From CAZNNH01 sp964574335 (GTDB lineage: Bacteria; Acidobacteriota; Vicinamibacteria; Fen-336), in the NCBI GenBank assembly GCA_964574335.1, contig CAZNNH010000080.1, positions 1 to 26,010 of the forward strand: 26,010 nucleotides of DNA, given 5' to 3'. The notes under the pieces were generated by a model. It saw nothing but the letters and a program-made list of their open reading frames with translations. It made no database searches and was not told where the DNA came from. A program made the translations under genes and the position numbers. Positions 14,254-22,267 of the stretch are shown here, piece by piece. Each line of letters begins with the position of its first letter. Within the stretch, counting starts at the first letter, position 1.

Positions 14254-14829
14254 ATGGCCGACCAACCCTACTTCGTTCACGAGAGCAGCTACGTCGACCA
14301 GCCCAGCCGGATCGGGGAGGGGACGCGGATCTGGCATTTCTGCCACGTGATGAAGGACTCGGAGATCGGCCGGGACTGCAACATCGGCCAGAACGTGCTG
14401 GTGGCCTCCGGAGTCAAGATCGGCGACCACTGCAAGATCCAGAACAACGTCAGCCTGTACACCGGGGTGATCCTGGAGGACCACGTCTTCTGCGGGCCCT
14501 CGATGGTCTTCACCAACGTGATCAACCCGCGCTGCGAGGTGGTCCGCAAGGACGAGTACAAGCGCACTCTGGTGCGGCGTGGGGCCACAATCGGCGCCAA
14601 CGTCACCGTCGTCTGCGGGGTCACCATCGGCGCCTATGCCTTCGTCGGGGCCGGGGCGGTGGTCACCCGGAACGTCCCGGAGTACGCGCTGGTGGTGGGG
14701 ACGCCGGCCCGCCGGACCGGCTGGATGTGCCGCTGCGGGATCAAGCTCCCCTCGGGCGACACGGATCCCTGCTGTCCCACCTGCGGCGCCTGCTACCGGG
14801 AGCGCGGCGGCGCGCTGTTCCCCGCCTGA
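14254..14829 (+). CDS. wlbB: Left-handed beta-helix N-acetyltransferase, WlbB/WbpD-like, with C-terminal zinc ribbon
   Basis: A 191-residue hexapeptide-repeat acyltransferase. Repeats run from SRIGEGTRIWHFCHVMKDSEIGRDCNIGQNVLV to ATIGANVTVVCGVTIGAYAFVGAGAVVT, ending in VPEYALVVGTPARRTGW. The family uses acetyl-CoA to acetylate the 3-amino group of UDP-2-acetamido-3-amino-2,3-dideoxy-glucuronate. The conserved VFTNVINPR segment is present. The last ~35 residues hold C159, C161, C174, C177 and C180, a likely zinc ribbon. ATG 14254 is preceded by GAGGGGG eight bases after the wlbA-like stop, so the pair is probably one unit. The assignment follows both fold and neighbour. Confidence 0.88.
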   Translation: MADQPYFVHESSYVDQPSRIGEGTRIWHFCHVMKDSEIGRDCNIGQNVLVASGVKIGDHCKIQNNVSLYTGVILEDHVFCGPSMVFTNVINPRCEVVRKDEYKRTLVRRGATIGANVTVVCGVTIGAYAFVGAGAVVTRNVPEYALVVGTPARRTGWMCRCGIKLPSGDTDPCCPTCGACYRERGGALFPA

Positions 14830-14847
14830 GCCTTTGGGGCTCCGACC

Positions 14848-16590
14848 ATGACCGACCACCTGATCCGCCCCCACGGGGGCACGCTGATCGACCTCGTCGC
14901 CTCCGAGAAACGCGCCGCCGAGCTCAAGCGCGCCTCCCGTGACTGGCCCTCCTGGGACCTGACCTCCCGCCAGATCTGCGATCTCGAGCTGCTTCTCACC
15001 GGCGGCTTCTCGCCGCTTCGCGGCTTCATGGGGCAGGCCGACTACGAGTCGGCCTGCGCCTCGAAGCGTCTCGCCGACGGAACGTTCTGGCCGATCCCGG
15101 TGGTCCTCGACCTGCCCGCCGAGCGGGCCGAGGCGCTTCGGAAAGGCGACCCTCTCGGCTTGCGGGACAGCGAAGGGGTGATGCTCGCCGTGCTGCACGT
15201 CAGCGAGGTCTACACCCCCGACCGCAGCGCGGAGGCGGAGCAGGTCTTCGGCACCAGAAGCCGCGAGCACCCTGGGGTCGAGCGCCTGCTGGGAGAGACC
15301 CACGATCGCTACGTGGCGGGCGCCGTCGAGGGACTCCAGCTCCCCACCCACCACGACTTCCGGGCGCTGCGCCTCACCCCCGCCGACCTCCGTCGCGAGT
15401 TCGCCCGCCAGGGGTGGCGGCGGGTAGTGGGCTTCGGCACCCGCAACCCGATGTTCCGAGCCCAGCACGAGGTCACGCTCCGCGCCGCCAAGCAGGTGGA
15501 GGCCAGCCTGCTGCTCCACCCGGCGGTGGGCGTCACCCGCCCCGGCGACGTGGATCACTTCACCCGTGTCCGCTGCTATCAGGCGCTCTTGGGGCGCTAC
15601 CCGCAGCACACCGTGAAGCTGGCGCTGCTGCCGCTGGCGCTGCGCCTGGCGGGACCCCGCGAGGCCCTCTGGCACGCCATCATCCGCCAGAACCACGGCT
15701 GCACCCACTTCGTGGTCGGACCCGACCACGCCGGGGCCGGCCGGGCCGCCGACGGGCGCCCCCTGTACGACCCTTCGGCGGCCCATGAGCTGGCCCGCCG
15801 CCACCAGGGCGAGCTCTCGGTGCAGATGCTGTGCGTCGAGAGCCTTCGGTACGTGGACGAGCTCGACGGCTACCTGCCCGCGAGCGAGGTGCCCGAAGAG
15901 GCGCGCACGCTCGCCATCGGTGGCGCCGAGCTGCGTCGCCGTCTGGCCGAAGGGCGCGAGATCCCGGAGTGGTTCTCGTTTCCGGAGGTGACCGCCGAGC
16001 TGCGCAAGCGGCACCCCCCTCGCCATCGGCAGGGCTTCACCGTCTTCTTCACCGGGCTGTCGGGGGCCGGCAAGTCCACCATCGCCAACGTGCTGATGGT
16101 CAAGCTGCTGGAGATGGGCGGCCGCCCGGTGACCCTCTTGGACGGCGACGTGGTCAGGAAGCACCTCTCCTCGGAGCTCGGCTTCAGCAAGGAGCACCGA
16201 GACATCAACATCCGCCGGATCGGCTTCGTCGCCTCCGAGATCACCAAGAACGGCGGCATCGCGATCTGCGCCCCGATCGCCCCGTACGACGCCGTGAGGC
16301 AGGACGTGCGACGGATGGTGGCGGAGCAAGGGGGGTTCATCCTGGTGCACGTCGCCACGCCGCTCGATGTCTGCGAGCAGCGGGACCGCAAGGGCCTGTA
16401 CGCCAAGGCCCGGGCCGGCCTGGTGAAGGAGTTCACGGGCGTCTCCGACCCCTACGAAGAGCCCGGCGATGCCGACGTCACGGTGGGAGCCGACCTGGCC
16501 CCCGAGGAGGCGGCCCAGGAGATCCTGCTGCACCTGGAGGCCAAGGGCTTCATCGGGGTGGGCCGGGGCGGCCCCGCGGCACCCGTCTAG
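14848..16590 (+). CDS. sat/cysC: Sulfate adenylyltransferase / APS kinase fusion with altered sulfurylase active site
   Basis: A 580-residue two-domain protein. Residues ~1-385 follow the ATP sulfurylase fold (LTGGFSPLRGFMGQADYESAC, VTRPGDVDHFTRVRCYQALL, GPREALWHAIIRQNHGCTHFVVG). The expected QTRNPMHRAH motif instead reads GTRNPMFRAQ: the Gln is G197 and the two His are F203 and Q206. GRDHAG reads GPDHAG (P292). Residues ~395-570 are APS kinase with P-loop GLSGAGKST (K409), LDGDVVRKHL (D432, D434) and GLYAKARAG intact. The family makes APS and then PAPS for sulfation or sulfate assimilation. Here only the kinase step is well supported. No sulfotransferase is seen nearby. Confidence 0.9.
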   Translation: MTDHLIRPHGGTLIDLVASEKRAAELKRASRDWPSWDLTSRQICDLELLLTGGFSPLRGFMGQADYESACASKRLADGTFWPIPVVLDLPAERAEALRKGDPLGLRDSEGVMLAVLHVSEVYTPDRSAEAEQVFGTRSREHPGVERLLGETHDRYVAGAVEGLQLPTHHDFRALRLTPADLRREFARQGWRRVVGFGTRNPMFRAQHEVTLRAAKQVEASLLLHPAVGVTRPGDVDHFTRVRCYQALLGRYPQHTVKLALLPLALRLAGPREALWHAIIRQNHGCTHFVVGPDHAGAGRAADGRPLYDPSAAHELARRHQGELSVQMLCVESLRYVDELDGYLPASEVPEEARTLAIGGAELRRRLAEGREIPEWFSFPEVTAELRKRHPPRHRQGFTVFFTGLSGAGKSTIANVLMVKLLEMGGRPVTLLDGDVVRKHLSSELGFSKEHRDINIRRIGFVASEITKNGGIAICAPIAPYDAVRQDVRRMVAEQGGFILVHVATPLDVCEQRDRKGLYAKARAGLVKEFTGVSDPYEEPGDADVTVGADLAPEEAAQEILLHLEAKGFIGVGRGGPAAPV

Positions 16591-16601
16591 CGCGCCTGGC
16601 C

Positions 16602-18470
16602 ATGTGCGGGATCGCCGGCGTGATCGAGCCTTTCGGTGTCACGCCGGAGCGCGCCGTTCTCGAAGCCATGGGAGTGGCCCTCGCCCATCGGGGCCCGGAT
16701 GACGCGGCGGTCGGTGTCTACGGGCGCGCCGGCCTCTCGTTTCGGCGTCTGTCGATCATCGACGTGGCCGGCGGCGCCCAGCCGATCGACAACGAGGACG
16801 GCACCCTCCACCTGGTCCTGAACGGCGAGATCTACAACCACCAGGAGCTGCGTGCCGAGCTCGAGCGCCGGGGTCATCGCTTCAGGACCCGCTCGGACGT
16901 CGAGGTGGTGGTCCACGGCTACGAGGAGCTGGGGGACGAGGTGGTCGGCCGGCTCCGGGGGATGTTCGCCTTCGCCCTGTGGGACGAGAAGCGGCAGCGC
17001 CTGCTGCTGGCCCGGGACCGGCTGGGGCAGAAGCCGCTTGTGTTCCACCACCGGGGAGACCGTCTCGCCTTCGCCAGCGAGCTCCAGGGGCTGCTCGCCG
17101 ACCCCGGCGTCCCGCGCGCCGCCGACCTTCTGAGCCTCCACCACTACCTGAGCTACCTGTACGTCCCCTCGCCGCGCACCGCCTTTGTGGGGGTGCAGAA
17201 GCTGCCGCCGGCCCACCTGCTGGTCTTCGAGAACGGACAGGTCCGCACCTCTCGATACTGGACGCTCTCGTCGAAGCCCGAGGCTCGGATCACCGAGGCC
17301 GAGGCGGCCGCGGAGCTGCGCGAGCGGCTGAAGGAGGCGGTCCGGATGCGCCTGATGAGCGAGGTCCCGCTGGGCGCCTTCCTCTCCGGCGGCCTCGACT
17401 CGAGCTGCGTGGTGGCGCTGATGGCCGAGCTCGGGCCGGTCCAGACCTTCTCGATCGGCTTCGAGGAGGAGGAGTTCGACGAGCTGCACCACGCCCGGGT
17501 GGTCGCCGAGCGTTTCGGCACCCGGCACCACGAGCTCGTGGTGCGACCGAAGGCCGCCGAAGTGCTGCCGCTGCTGGTGCGGCACTACGGAGAGCCCTAC
17601 GCCGACTCGTCCGCGCTTCCCACCTACTACCTGGCCCAGGTCACCGCCGAGCACGTGACGGTGGCTCTCAACGGCGACGCCGGGGACGAGCTGCTGGCCG
17701 GCTACGACCGCTACAAGCTGATGCCCCTGTTCGCGGCGCTCGGGCACGTCCCCGGAGCCGCCGCCGTCTGCCGGCGACTGGCGGGCGTCCTGGGGCCGGT
17801 CCTCCCCCGACAGACGGTGCGGCTGCTGCAGTCGGTCTCGAGCCGACCCGACGAGGCGTACGGGCGGGTCATGTCCTGCTTCCTTCCCGAGCAGAAGCAA
17901 AGGCTCTACTCTCCGGAGCTGCTGGCGGCGGTCGACGGCGACGACTCGCTGCGGCTGCTGCGGGAGCGCTTCGAGCAAGCCGATGCCCGCGACATCGTGG
18001 GCCGCACCCTTCACGTCGACCTGATGACGTACCTGCCCGAGGACCTGCTGGCCAAGGTGGACATCGCCACCATGGCGCACGGCCTGGAGGCGCGCTCTCC
18101 GTTCCTCGATCATCCGCTGGTCGAGTACGTGGCGCGGCTTCCCTCTTCGATGAAGCTGGGCCCGGGGGGTGGCAAGCGGCTGCTGCGACGCGCCATGGCC
18201 GACCGGCTGCCCCCGTCGATCCTGAGGCGGCGCAAGAAGGGGTTCGGGGTGCCGGTCTCGCGCTGGTTTCGGGGCGAGCTGCGGGAGATGGTGGGCGATT
18301 GCCTGCTCTCGCGTCGGGCCGCGGAGCGCCCCTACTTTCAGGCCCAGGCCGTGCGCCGGCTCTGTGACCAGCACTGGTCGGAGCGCTACGACCACGGGCC
18401 GCAGCTCTTCACGCTCCTGATGCTCGAGCTGTGGTGCCGGACCTTCCTGGATCGAGCCCCGGGTCCTTGA
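16602..18470 (+). CDS. asnB: AsnB-type glutamine-dependent amidotransferase (first copy)
   Basis: A 622-residue class II glutamine amidotransferase fused to an asparagine-synthetase domain. After Met removal the catalytic Cys is N-terminal (MCGIAGVI). The glutaminase domain shows LAHRGPDDA, RLSIIDVAGG and LNGEIYNHQELR. The synthetase domain has the ATP PP-loop SGGLDSS at residues 262-268, then FSIGFEEEEFDELHHA, NGDAGDELLAGYDRY and FLDHPLVEYV. It lies 11 bases after the sulfurylase/APS kinase gene. Members in polysaccharide clusters often amidate uronic acids or other sugar carboxylates rather than making free asparagine; the WlbA/WlbB-like pair beside it makes that a reasonable reading. True asparagine synthetase is the alternative. 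Confidence 0.93.
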   Translation: MCGIAGVIEPFGVTPERAVLEAMGVALAHRGPDDAAVGVYGRAGLSFRRLSIIDVAGGAQPIDNEDGTLHLVLNGEIYNHQELRAELERRGHRFRTRSDVEVVVHGYEELGDEVVGRLRGMFAFALWDEKRQRLLLARDRLGQKPLVFHHRGDRLAFASELQGLLADPGVPRAADLLSLHHYLSYLYVPSPRTAFVGVQKLPPAHLLVFENGQVRTSRYWTLSSKPEARITEAEAAAELRERLKEAVRMRLMSEVPLGAFLSGGLDSSCVVALMAELGPVQTFSIGFEEEEFDELHHARVVAERFGTRHHELVVRPKAAEVLPLLVRHYGEPYADSSALPTYYLAQVTAEHVTVALNGDAGDELLAGYDRYKLMPLFAALGHVPGAAAVCRRLAGVLGPVLPRQTVRLLQSVSSRPDEAYGRVMSCFLPEQKQRLYSPELLAAVDGDDSLRLLRERFEQADARDIVGRTLHVDLMTYLPEDLLAKVDIATMAHGLEARSPFLDHPLVEYVARLPSSMKLGPGGGKRLLRRAMADRLPPSILRRRKKGFGVPVSRWFRGELREMVGDCLLSRRAAERPYFQAQAVRRLCDQHWSERYDHGPQLFTLLMLELWCRTFLDRAPGP

Positions 18471-18482
18471 GCCGTCGCCGGC

Positions 18483-19148
18483 CTACTGCCGGGGCTCGGC
18501 CTCCTCGGGAGGCGCGGGCGCCGAAGGCGCTGCCGCGGGCGGTGGCGAAGGCGTCCCGGGCAGGCCCGGCGTGAACGTCGAGCGCGGGAAGGATCGGCGG
18601 AAGCCGATGCCTGCCTGGGCCGGCGTCGGCAGGCCGGGCGCCGCCGCCTGGGCCGGCGCCTCGGCCGGCGCCTCCTCCTCCTCGGTGTCCGGCTCCTCCA
18701 GCTCCTCGTCCTCCTCGTCGTCGGGCACGGGGGTGGGCCGCATGCGGCGTATCGGTACCGGTGGTTGCCTGGCTCGCGGTCTGCTGGCCGCCCGGGCGGT
18801 CGAGCCGGCCGGCGCCTCGCCAAGCAGAAGCAGCTTCTCGATCCGCTGGCCGTCCCGGTCCATGACCAGGGCGTAGTTGAGGCGTTGCCCTTCGAGGACG
18901 GCGAGGACCGCCGCCGCCGGAGAGAGGTCTCGCAGGGTGGCCGTCACCGCCTGGCTGGGCCGGCTCTCACCGTACTCGACCACCATGCCGGTCTTCTCGG
19001 CGATGCGGTCCAGGATCTGGTTCAGCGGGGCGTTCTGGGCCGTCACGTCGAGACGGCTCGCGTCGGCCTGGACCCGGACCTGGACCTCGGCCCCGGCCCA
19101 GGGGGCCAGGGAAAAAAGCGCGATGGCCACGCCGAGGCTTCGCCGCAC
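18483..19148 (-). CDS. Exported STN-domain protein with acidic, Pro/Ala-rich tail
   Basis: A 221-residue protein starting at GTG 19148. Residues 1-20 (MRRSLGVAIALFSLAPWAGA) are a signal peptide. Residues ~30-110 form an STN-like domain (secretin/TonB short N-terminal): LDVTAQNAPLNQILDRIAEKTGMVVEYG and VTATLRDLSPAAAVLAVLEGQRLNYALVMD. The rest is low-complexity: a basic PRARQPPVPIRRMRPTP run, an acidic DDEEDEELEEPDTEEEE run, then Ala/Pro repeats. The STN domain normally begins secretins or TonB receptors, but neither partner barrel is fused here. It may contact a secretin or TonB system in the periplasm. It is convergent with the preceding amidotransferase and divergent from the glycoside hydrolase. 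A -10-like TAGACT lies six bases before the start. Confidence 0.75.
   Translation of the reverse strand: MRRSLGVAIALFSLAPWAGAEVQVRVQADASRLDVTAQNAPLNQILDRIAEKTGMVVEYGESRPSQAVTATLRDLSPAAAVLAVLEGQRLNYALVMDRDGQRIEKLLLLGEAPAGSTARAASRPRARQPPVPIRRMRPTPVPDDEEDEELEEPDTEEEEAPAEAPAQAAAPGLPTPAQAGIGFRRSFPRSTFTPGLPGTPSPPPAAAPSAPAPPEEAEPRQ
18666..18723. repeat. CTC/GTC trinucleotide-rich tract
   Basis: Runs of cctcctcctcctcgg and ctcctcgtcctcctcgtc encode the Glu/Asp stretch of the minus-strand STN protein. Slippage here would change length in whole codons. Confidence 0.5.
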
Positions 19149-19154
19149 GCAGCC

Positions 19155-19160
19155 AGTCTA
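19155..19160 (-). promoter_or_regulatory. Candidate -10 for the STN-domain gene (leaderless)
   Basis: On the minus strand this reads TAGACT, six bases before the GTG start at 19148, with no Shine-Dalgarno between. No good -35 is seen. Confidence 0.4.
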
Positions 19161-19197
19161 GCAGAGTCCCTGCCTCGTCCCCCGAGCCGGCGTCGGC

Positions 19198-19203
19198 TAC
19201 ACT
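19198..19203 (+). promoter_or_regulatory. Candidate -10 for the glycoside hydrolase gene (leaderless)
   Basis: TACACT ends seven bases before ATG 19211, with no Shine-Dalgarno between. It is divergent from the candidate -10 at 19155-19160. No good -35 is seen. Confidence 0.4.
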
Positions 19204-19210
19204 GCCCGGA

Positions 19211-21127
19211 ATGAAGCCACCGACGCCCTACTCTGCGCTCCTCGGTCTCTTCCTGGGCTCGGCGATCCCCGCCGGCGCCGCCACGCTTTCGCCCGGCGAG
19301 GTCCACGTGTGGGAGGTGCAGGAGATCACCCTGCAGTCCACGGTGGAGTACCAGAACCCGTACCGAGACGTGGTGTGCTGGATCGAGCTCGAGGGGCCCG
19401 AGCGGCCGCTCCGGGTGTACGGCTACTGGGACGGCGGCCGGACGTTCAAGGTCCGCTTCGTGGCCACCGCTCCCGGTGAGTGGCGCTGGCGCACCGGCTC
19501 CAACCAGCCCGACGACCCCGGCCTCAACGGCGGCACCGGCGCTCTGCGGGCGGTTCTCTGGACGGACCAGGAGAAGCGCCAGAACATCAACCGGCGCGGC
19601 TTCATCCGCAGCAGCACGAACGGGCACGCCCTCGAGCACGCCGACGGCACACCCTTCTTCCTCCTGGGCGACACCTGGCTCGCGGCGTCGACCTGGCGCC
19701 TGCCGTTCAAGGGGAGCGCGGCGGCCGCCGACTACCAGCCGGGGCCCGGCATCGGCTTCGAGGAGGCGGTGGCCTACCGGAAGCGGCAGGGCTTCAACTC
19801 GATCAGCTTCATCGCCGCCTTCCCCAACTGGGCCGCCGACCACCACGGCGCCACCTACAAGAACGCCGACGGCATCTACCTGCGCAACGCCTGGGAGAAG
19901 TTCGGTTTCTGGGCGCCGGACGCCGCCGTCACCACCGCCGACGGGGCCACCACCACCGCCAAGGACATGCACGACGAGGAGGGCCACCGTCCGTTCGCGG
20001 TGTTCGCGGACCGGGAAGGGCTGGCCGACTTCGACCGCATCGACCCCGCCTACTTCCGGAGCCTGGACCGGAAGATGAGGCACCTGGCGGATCAGGGGTT
20101 CGTTCCCTTCCTCGAGCCGGTGCGTCGCGACGCGTGTCCCTCGTGGAAGGCGTACTTCGACTTCGACACCTCCTACGGACGCTTCGTGCAGTACCTGATC
20201 GCCCGCTACGGGGCCTTCAACCTGGTCTTCAGCGGCATCCACCTCGACTGGATCCCCAAGGAGTACAGCCTGACGGCGGAGGAGTTTGGCGCGGCCCTGA
20301 CTCGACACTGGGAGAAGTTCGGGCCGCTGCCATTCGGCCAGCCCTACACGACGCTGATCGACAGCTCCACCTACCGCCGCTTCGGCCACGGTCCGGCCTG
20401 CCCCTGGCTCACCATGCACACCGTGGGCAACAAGCCACGGAACCACGCCATCTACGCGCTTCTGGAGGAGATCTTCAGGTTGAAGCCCGCCTATCCGGCC
20501 GCCAACCTGGAGCCCTACTACACCGGGTGGAACCACGTCATCAACCGGCCCGGCGGCGAGAGGCCTCCCGCCGACTCCGATCGTGACAACTACTTCGCCC
20601 GGGCCCAGATGTACGGCTCGGTGCTGTCGGGTGGGCTGGCGGGTCACGTCCATGGGACCGGGGCGTACGACATCACCACCACCGGCGAGCCGGCCGGATG
20701 GCGTCCCTACATCTGGGACGCCCTCCGCTACGCGTCGGGGGGCCAGATGCAGCACCTTCATCGTTTCGTGCTTTCCGAGGGGCGCCGCTACCAGGACCTG
20801 GAGCTGGCCGCCTCCGACCTTTCCCCCCGTACCGCCCCGGGCGCCCTCGACGACGGCCTGGACGGCTGGTCGTTCATGATGCGGACCCCCGACGCTCGGC
20901 TGGCCCTGCTCTACTTCGAGAACCGGGCGGAGAGGCCGGCGATCAGCCTGGGTCGCGCCGGCGCCCGCTACCGCTGGTCGTGGTTCGATCCCCGCGATGG
21001 CTCCTGGGGCGGCGTGCAGGAGCTTCTGGCGGGGCCGGACGGCACGCTGCAGGCCCCCGTCTTCCCGGGAGGCGGCGAGGTGGCGGGGTTGGATTGGGCC
21101 GCCAAGCTGGTCCTCGCCGGAGAGTGA
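19211..21127 (+). CDS. Secreted DUF5060/DUF4038 (apiosidase-like) glycoside hydrolase
   Basis: A 638-residue exported protein. Residues 1-23 are a signal peptide ending SAIPAGAA. Residues ~30-95 form a DUF5060 beta-sandwich (VEYQNPYRDVVCWIELEGP, FKVRFVATAPGEWRWRT). Residues ~125-480 match the DUF4038 apiosidase-like TIM-barrel (GTPFFLLGDTWLAASTW, YRKRQGFNSISFIAAFPNW, FDRIDPAYFRSLDRKMRHLADQGFVPFLEPV). A C-terminal beta domain near 545-638 has RLALLYFENRAERPAISLGRAGARYRWSWFDPRDGSW, like the putative collagen-binding C-terminus of these families. The catalytic acids cannot be fixed by eye; E in LEPYYTGW is one candidate. Within a glycan cluster it may trim or remodel the product outside the cytoplasm. 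Substrate unknown. Confidence 0.82.
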   Translation: MKPPTPYSALLGLFLGSAIPAGAATLSPGEVHVWEVQEITLQSTVEYQNPYRDVVCWIELEGPERPLRVYGYWDGGRTFKVRFVATAPGEWRWRTGSNQPDDPGLNGGTGALRAVLWTDQEKRQNINRRGFIRSSTNGHALEHADGTPFFLLGDTWLAASTWRLPFKGSAAAADYQPGPGIGFEEAVAYRKRQGFNSISFIAAFPNWAADHHGATYKNADGIYLRNAWEKFGFWAPDAAVTTADGATTTAKDMHDEEGHRPFAVFADREGLADFDRIDPAYFRSLDRKMRHLADQGFVPFLEPVRRDACPSWKAYFDFDTSYGRFVQYLIARYGAFNLVFSGIHLDWIPKEYSLTAEEFGAALTRHWEKFGPLPFGQPYTTLIDSSTYRRFGHGPACPWLTMHTVGNKPRNHAIYALLEEIFRLKPAYPAANLEPYYTGWNHVINRPGGERPPADSDRDNYFARAQMYGSVLSGGLAGHVHGTGAYDITTTGEPAGWRPYIWDALRYASGGQMQHLHRFVLSEGRRYQDLELAASDLSPRTAPGALDDGLDGWSFMMRTPDARLALLYFENRAERPAISLGRAGARYRWSWFDPRDGSWGGVQELLAGPDGTLQAPVFPGGGEVAGLDWAAKLVLAGE

Positions 21128-21134
21128 TCCGGAC

Positions 21135-22190
21135 CTAGGGCTCGGCGTCCTCTCCCACCAGCTCGTCGACCAGGTCCAGGAGCCAGGGGAGGGGATCGAT
21201 CTTCTCCTCGAGGAGCTTGAGGCGCCGCGACTCGAAGACCCGCTTCCGGTCGGCCATCTGGAGAGTCCGCTCCAGGCAGCCCAGCAGCTCGTCCGCCGCC
21301 TCCGGGCGAAAGCCGAAGGCCAGGCCGTAGGACTCGAGCTCGTCCAGGTACGACAGGCGGCCGACGAAGTCGCTGACCCGGAAGGCCGGTACACCCAGCA
21401 CCGCCGCCTCGGCGGTCATGGTCTGGCTGTCCCCCAATACCAGCTCGGCGAACGCCATGGCGTGGTGGAGTCGCTCGGGGGGCAGGCGGAGAGACAGCCG
21501 ACGCAGCTCGGCCGGGAGCTCCGCCTCGCCGGTCACAAACACCCGGACCCGATCGCCGATCCGCTCCAGCACCCGCTCCAGCAGGCTGGGGCTCAGGCCG
21601 CGGATCCCCACGTCGTGGTGGGCGCGCAGCGCGCTCAGACGCACCAACGCGTAGGGATCTCCGGGTGCCAGGCCCAGCTCGCCACGGACCCCCGGGTCCG
21701 GGACGAAGCGGTTGGGATGAAGGTAGAACAGCTCGTGATAGCCGGCGTAGGTCCGGTGCCGGCGCCCCCACCCCTCGTAGGCGAGGCACGCTGGCGTGAC
21801 GATGGCGTCGACCAGGGGATAGCCCAACCAGCGGACCAGCGGGGAGACCCGGGCGTCGTCTTCGTTCAAGAACACAGAGCGGGCCCCGACCAGCCGACCC
21901 ACCCGGCCGGCGTGGATGGTGGTCCCCACGATGGCGTGGGGCCGGAAACGGCGGGCCAGCCGGAAAAGCCGCAGCTCCCGGGAGATGAGCTCCCGCAACA
22001 GGCCGAGCCGCCCCCGGCCGACGGGCGCCAGGACCTCGAACTCCAACCCGTAGTAGCGCAGCAGCGAGAGGCAGACGTCCTTGTCCCGGGCCGTGATGCG
22101 GCATTCATCCCCTCGGGCTCGCCAGGCGGCGGCCACGTGCCGCATCAGGTGGACGTGGGCCGGGTGGTTGAGGTCGATCAGGACTCGCAT
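21135..22190 (-). CDS. DUF354 family glycosyltransferase-like protein
   Basis: A 351-residue protein with the DUF354 start MRVLIDLNHPAHVHLMRHVAAAWRARGDECRITARDKDV. Start 22190 is chosen because it matches the family N-terminus; an in-frame ATG at 22205 adds five residues. Other family segments are FRPHAIVGTTIHAGRVGRLVGARSVFLNEDDA, YAGYHELFYLHPNRFVPD and LGDSQTMTAEAAVLGVPAFRVSDFVG. The two-domain Rossmann layout and the C-terminal SQTMTAEAAVLGVPA motif recall GT-B fold enzymes such as UDP-GlcNAc 2-epimerase/MurG relatives. DUF354 genes are common in surface-polysaccharide clusters; the reaction is not established. It is convergent with the glycoside hydrolase, seven bases apart. Confidence 0.85.
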   Translation of the reverse strand: MRVLIDLNHPAHVHLMRHVAAAWRARGDECRITARDKDVCLSLLRYYGLEFEVLAPVGRGRLGLLRELISRELRLFRLARRFRPHAIVGTTIHAGRVGRLVGARSVFLNEDDARVSPLVRWLGYPLVDAIVTPACLAYEGWGRRHRTYAGYHELFYLHPNRFVPDPGVRGELGLAPGDPYALVRLSALRAHHDVGIRGLSPSLLERVLERIGDRVRVFVTGEAELPAELRRLSLRLPPERLHHAMAFAELVLGDSQTMTAEAAVLGVPAFRVSDFVGRLSYLDELESYGLAFGFRPEAADELLGCLERTLQMADRKRVFESRRLKLLEEKIDPLPWLLDLVDELVGEDAEP

Positions 22191-22244
22191 GGCTCGTGGA
22201 TCCATGGGGGTGACGGGGAAGACACGGCGAGCGACCCCAGGGCT

Positions 22245-22256
22245 GCTATAGAATAC
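22245..22256. promoter_or_regulatory. Shared bidirectional -10-like region
   Basis: TGC-TATAGAAT (22244-22254) gives an extended -10 for the rightward GT-C/AsnB unit. The complementary strand reads TATTCT, a possible -10 for the leftward DUF354 gene. No convincing -35 is seen on either side. Confidence 0.4.
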
Positions 22257-22267
22257 CGCCGGCCTCG

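Noticed and set aside
11896..14829. Plus-strand open frame of 977 codons across the glycosyltransferase, dehydrogenase and acetyltransferase genes
   Set aside because: Only its last 191 codons (the acetyltransferase) have family motifs. The rest is out of frame with the real genes and is Arg/Pro/Gly-rich, as expected for shadow frames in GC-rich DNA.
14164..16533. Minus-strand open frame of 789 codons
   Set aside because: Antisense to the acetyltransferase and sulfurylase/kinase genes, whose motifs are clear. No domain is recognisable on this strand.
16587..18395. Minus-strand open frame of 602 codons
   Set aside because: Antisense to the first AsnB-type gene, which has all catalytic motifs.
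19043..21394. Minus-strand open frame of 783 codons
   Set aside because: Antisense to the glycoside hydrolase and in another frame from the STN and DUF354 genes. Composition is shadow-like.
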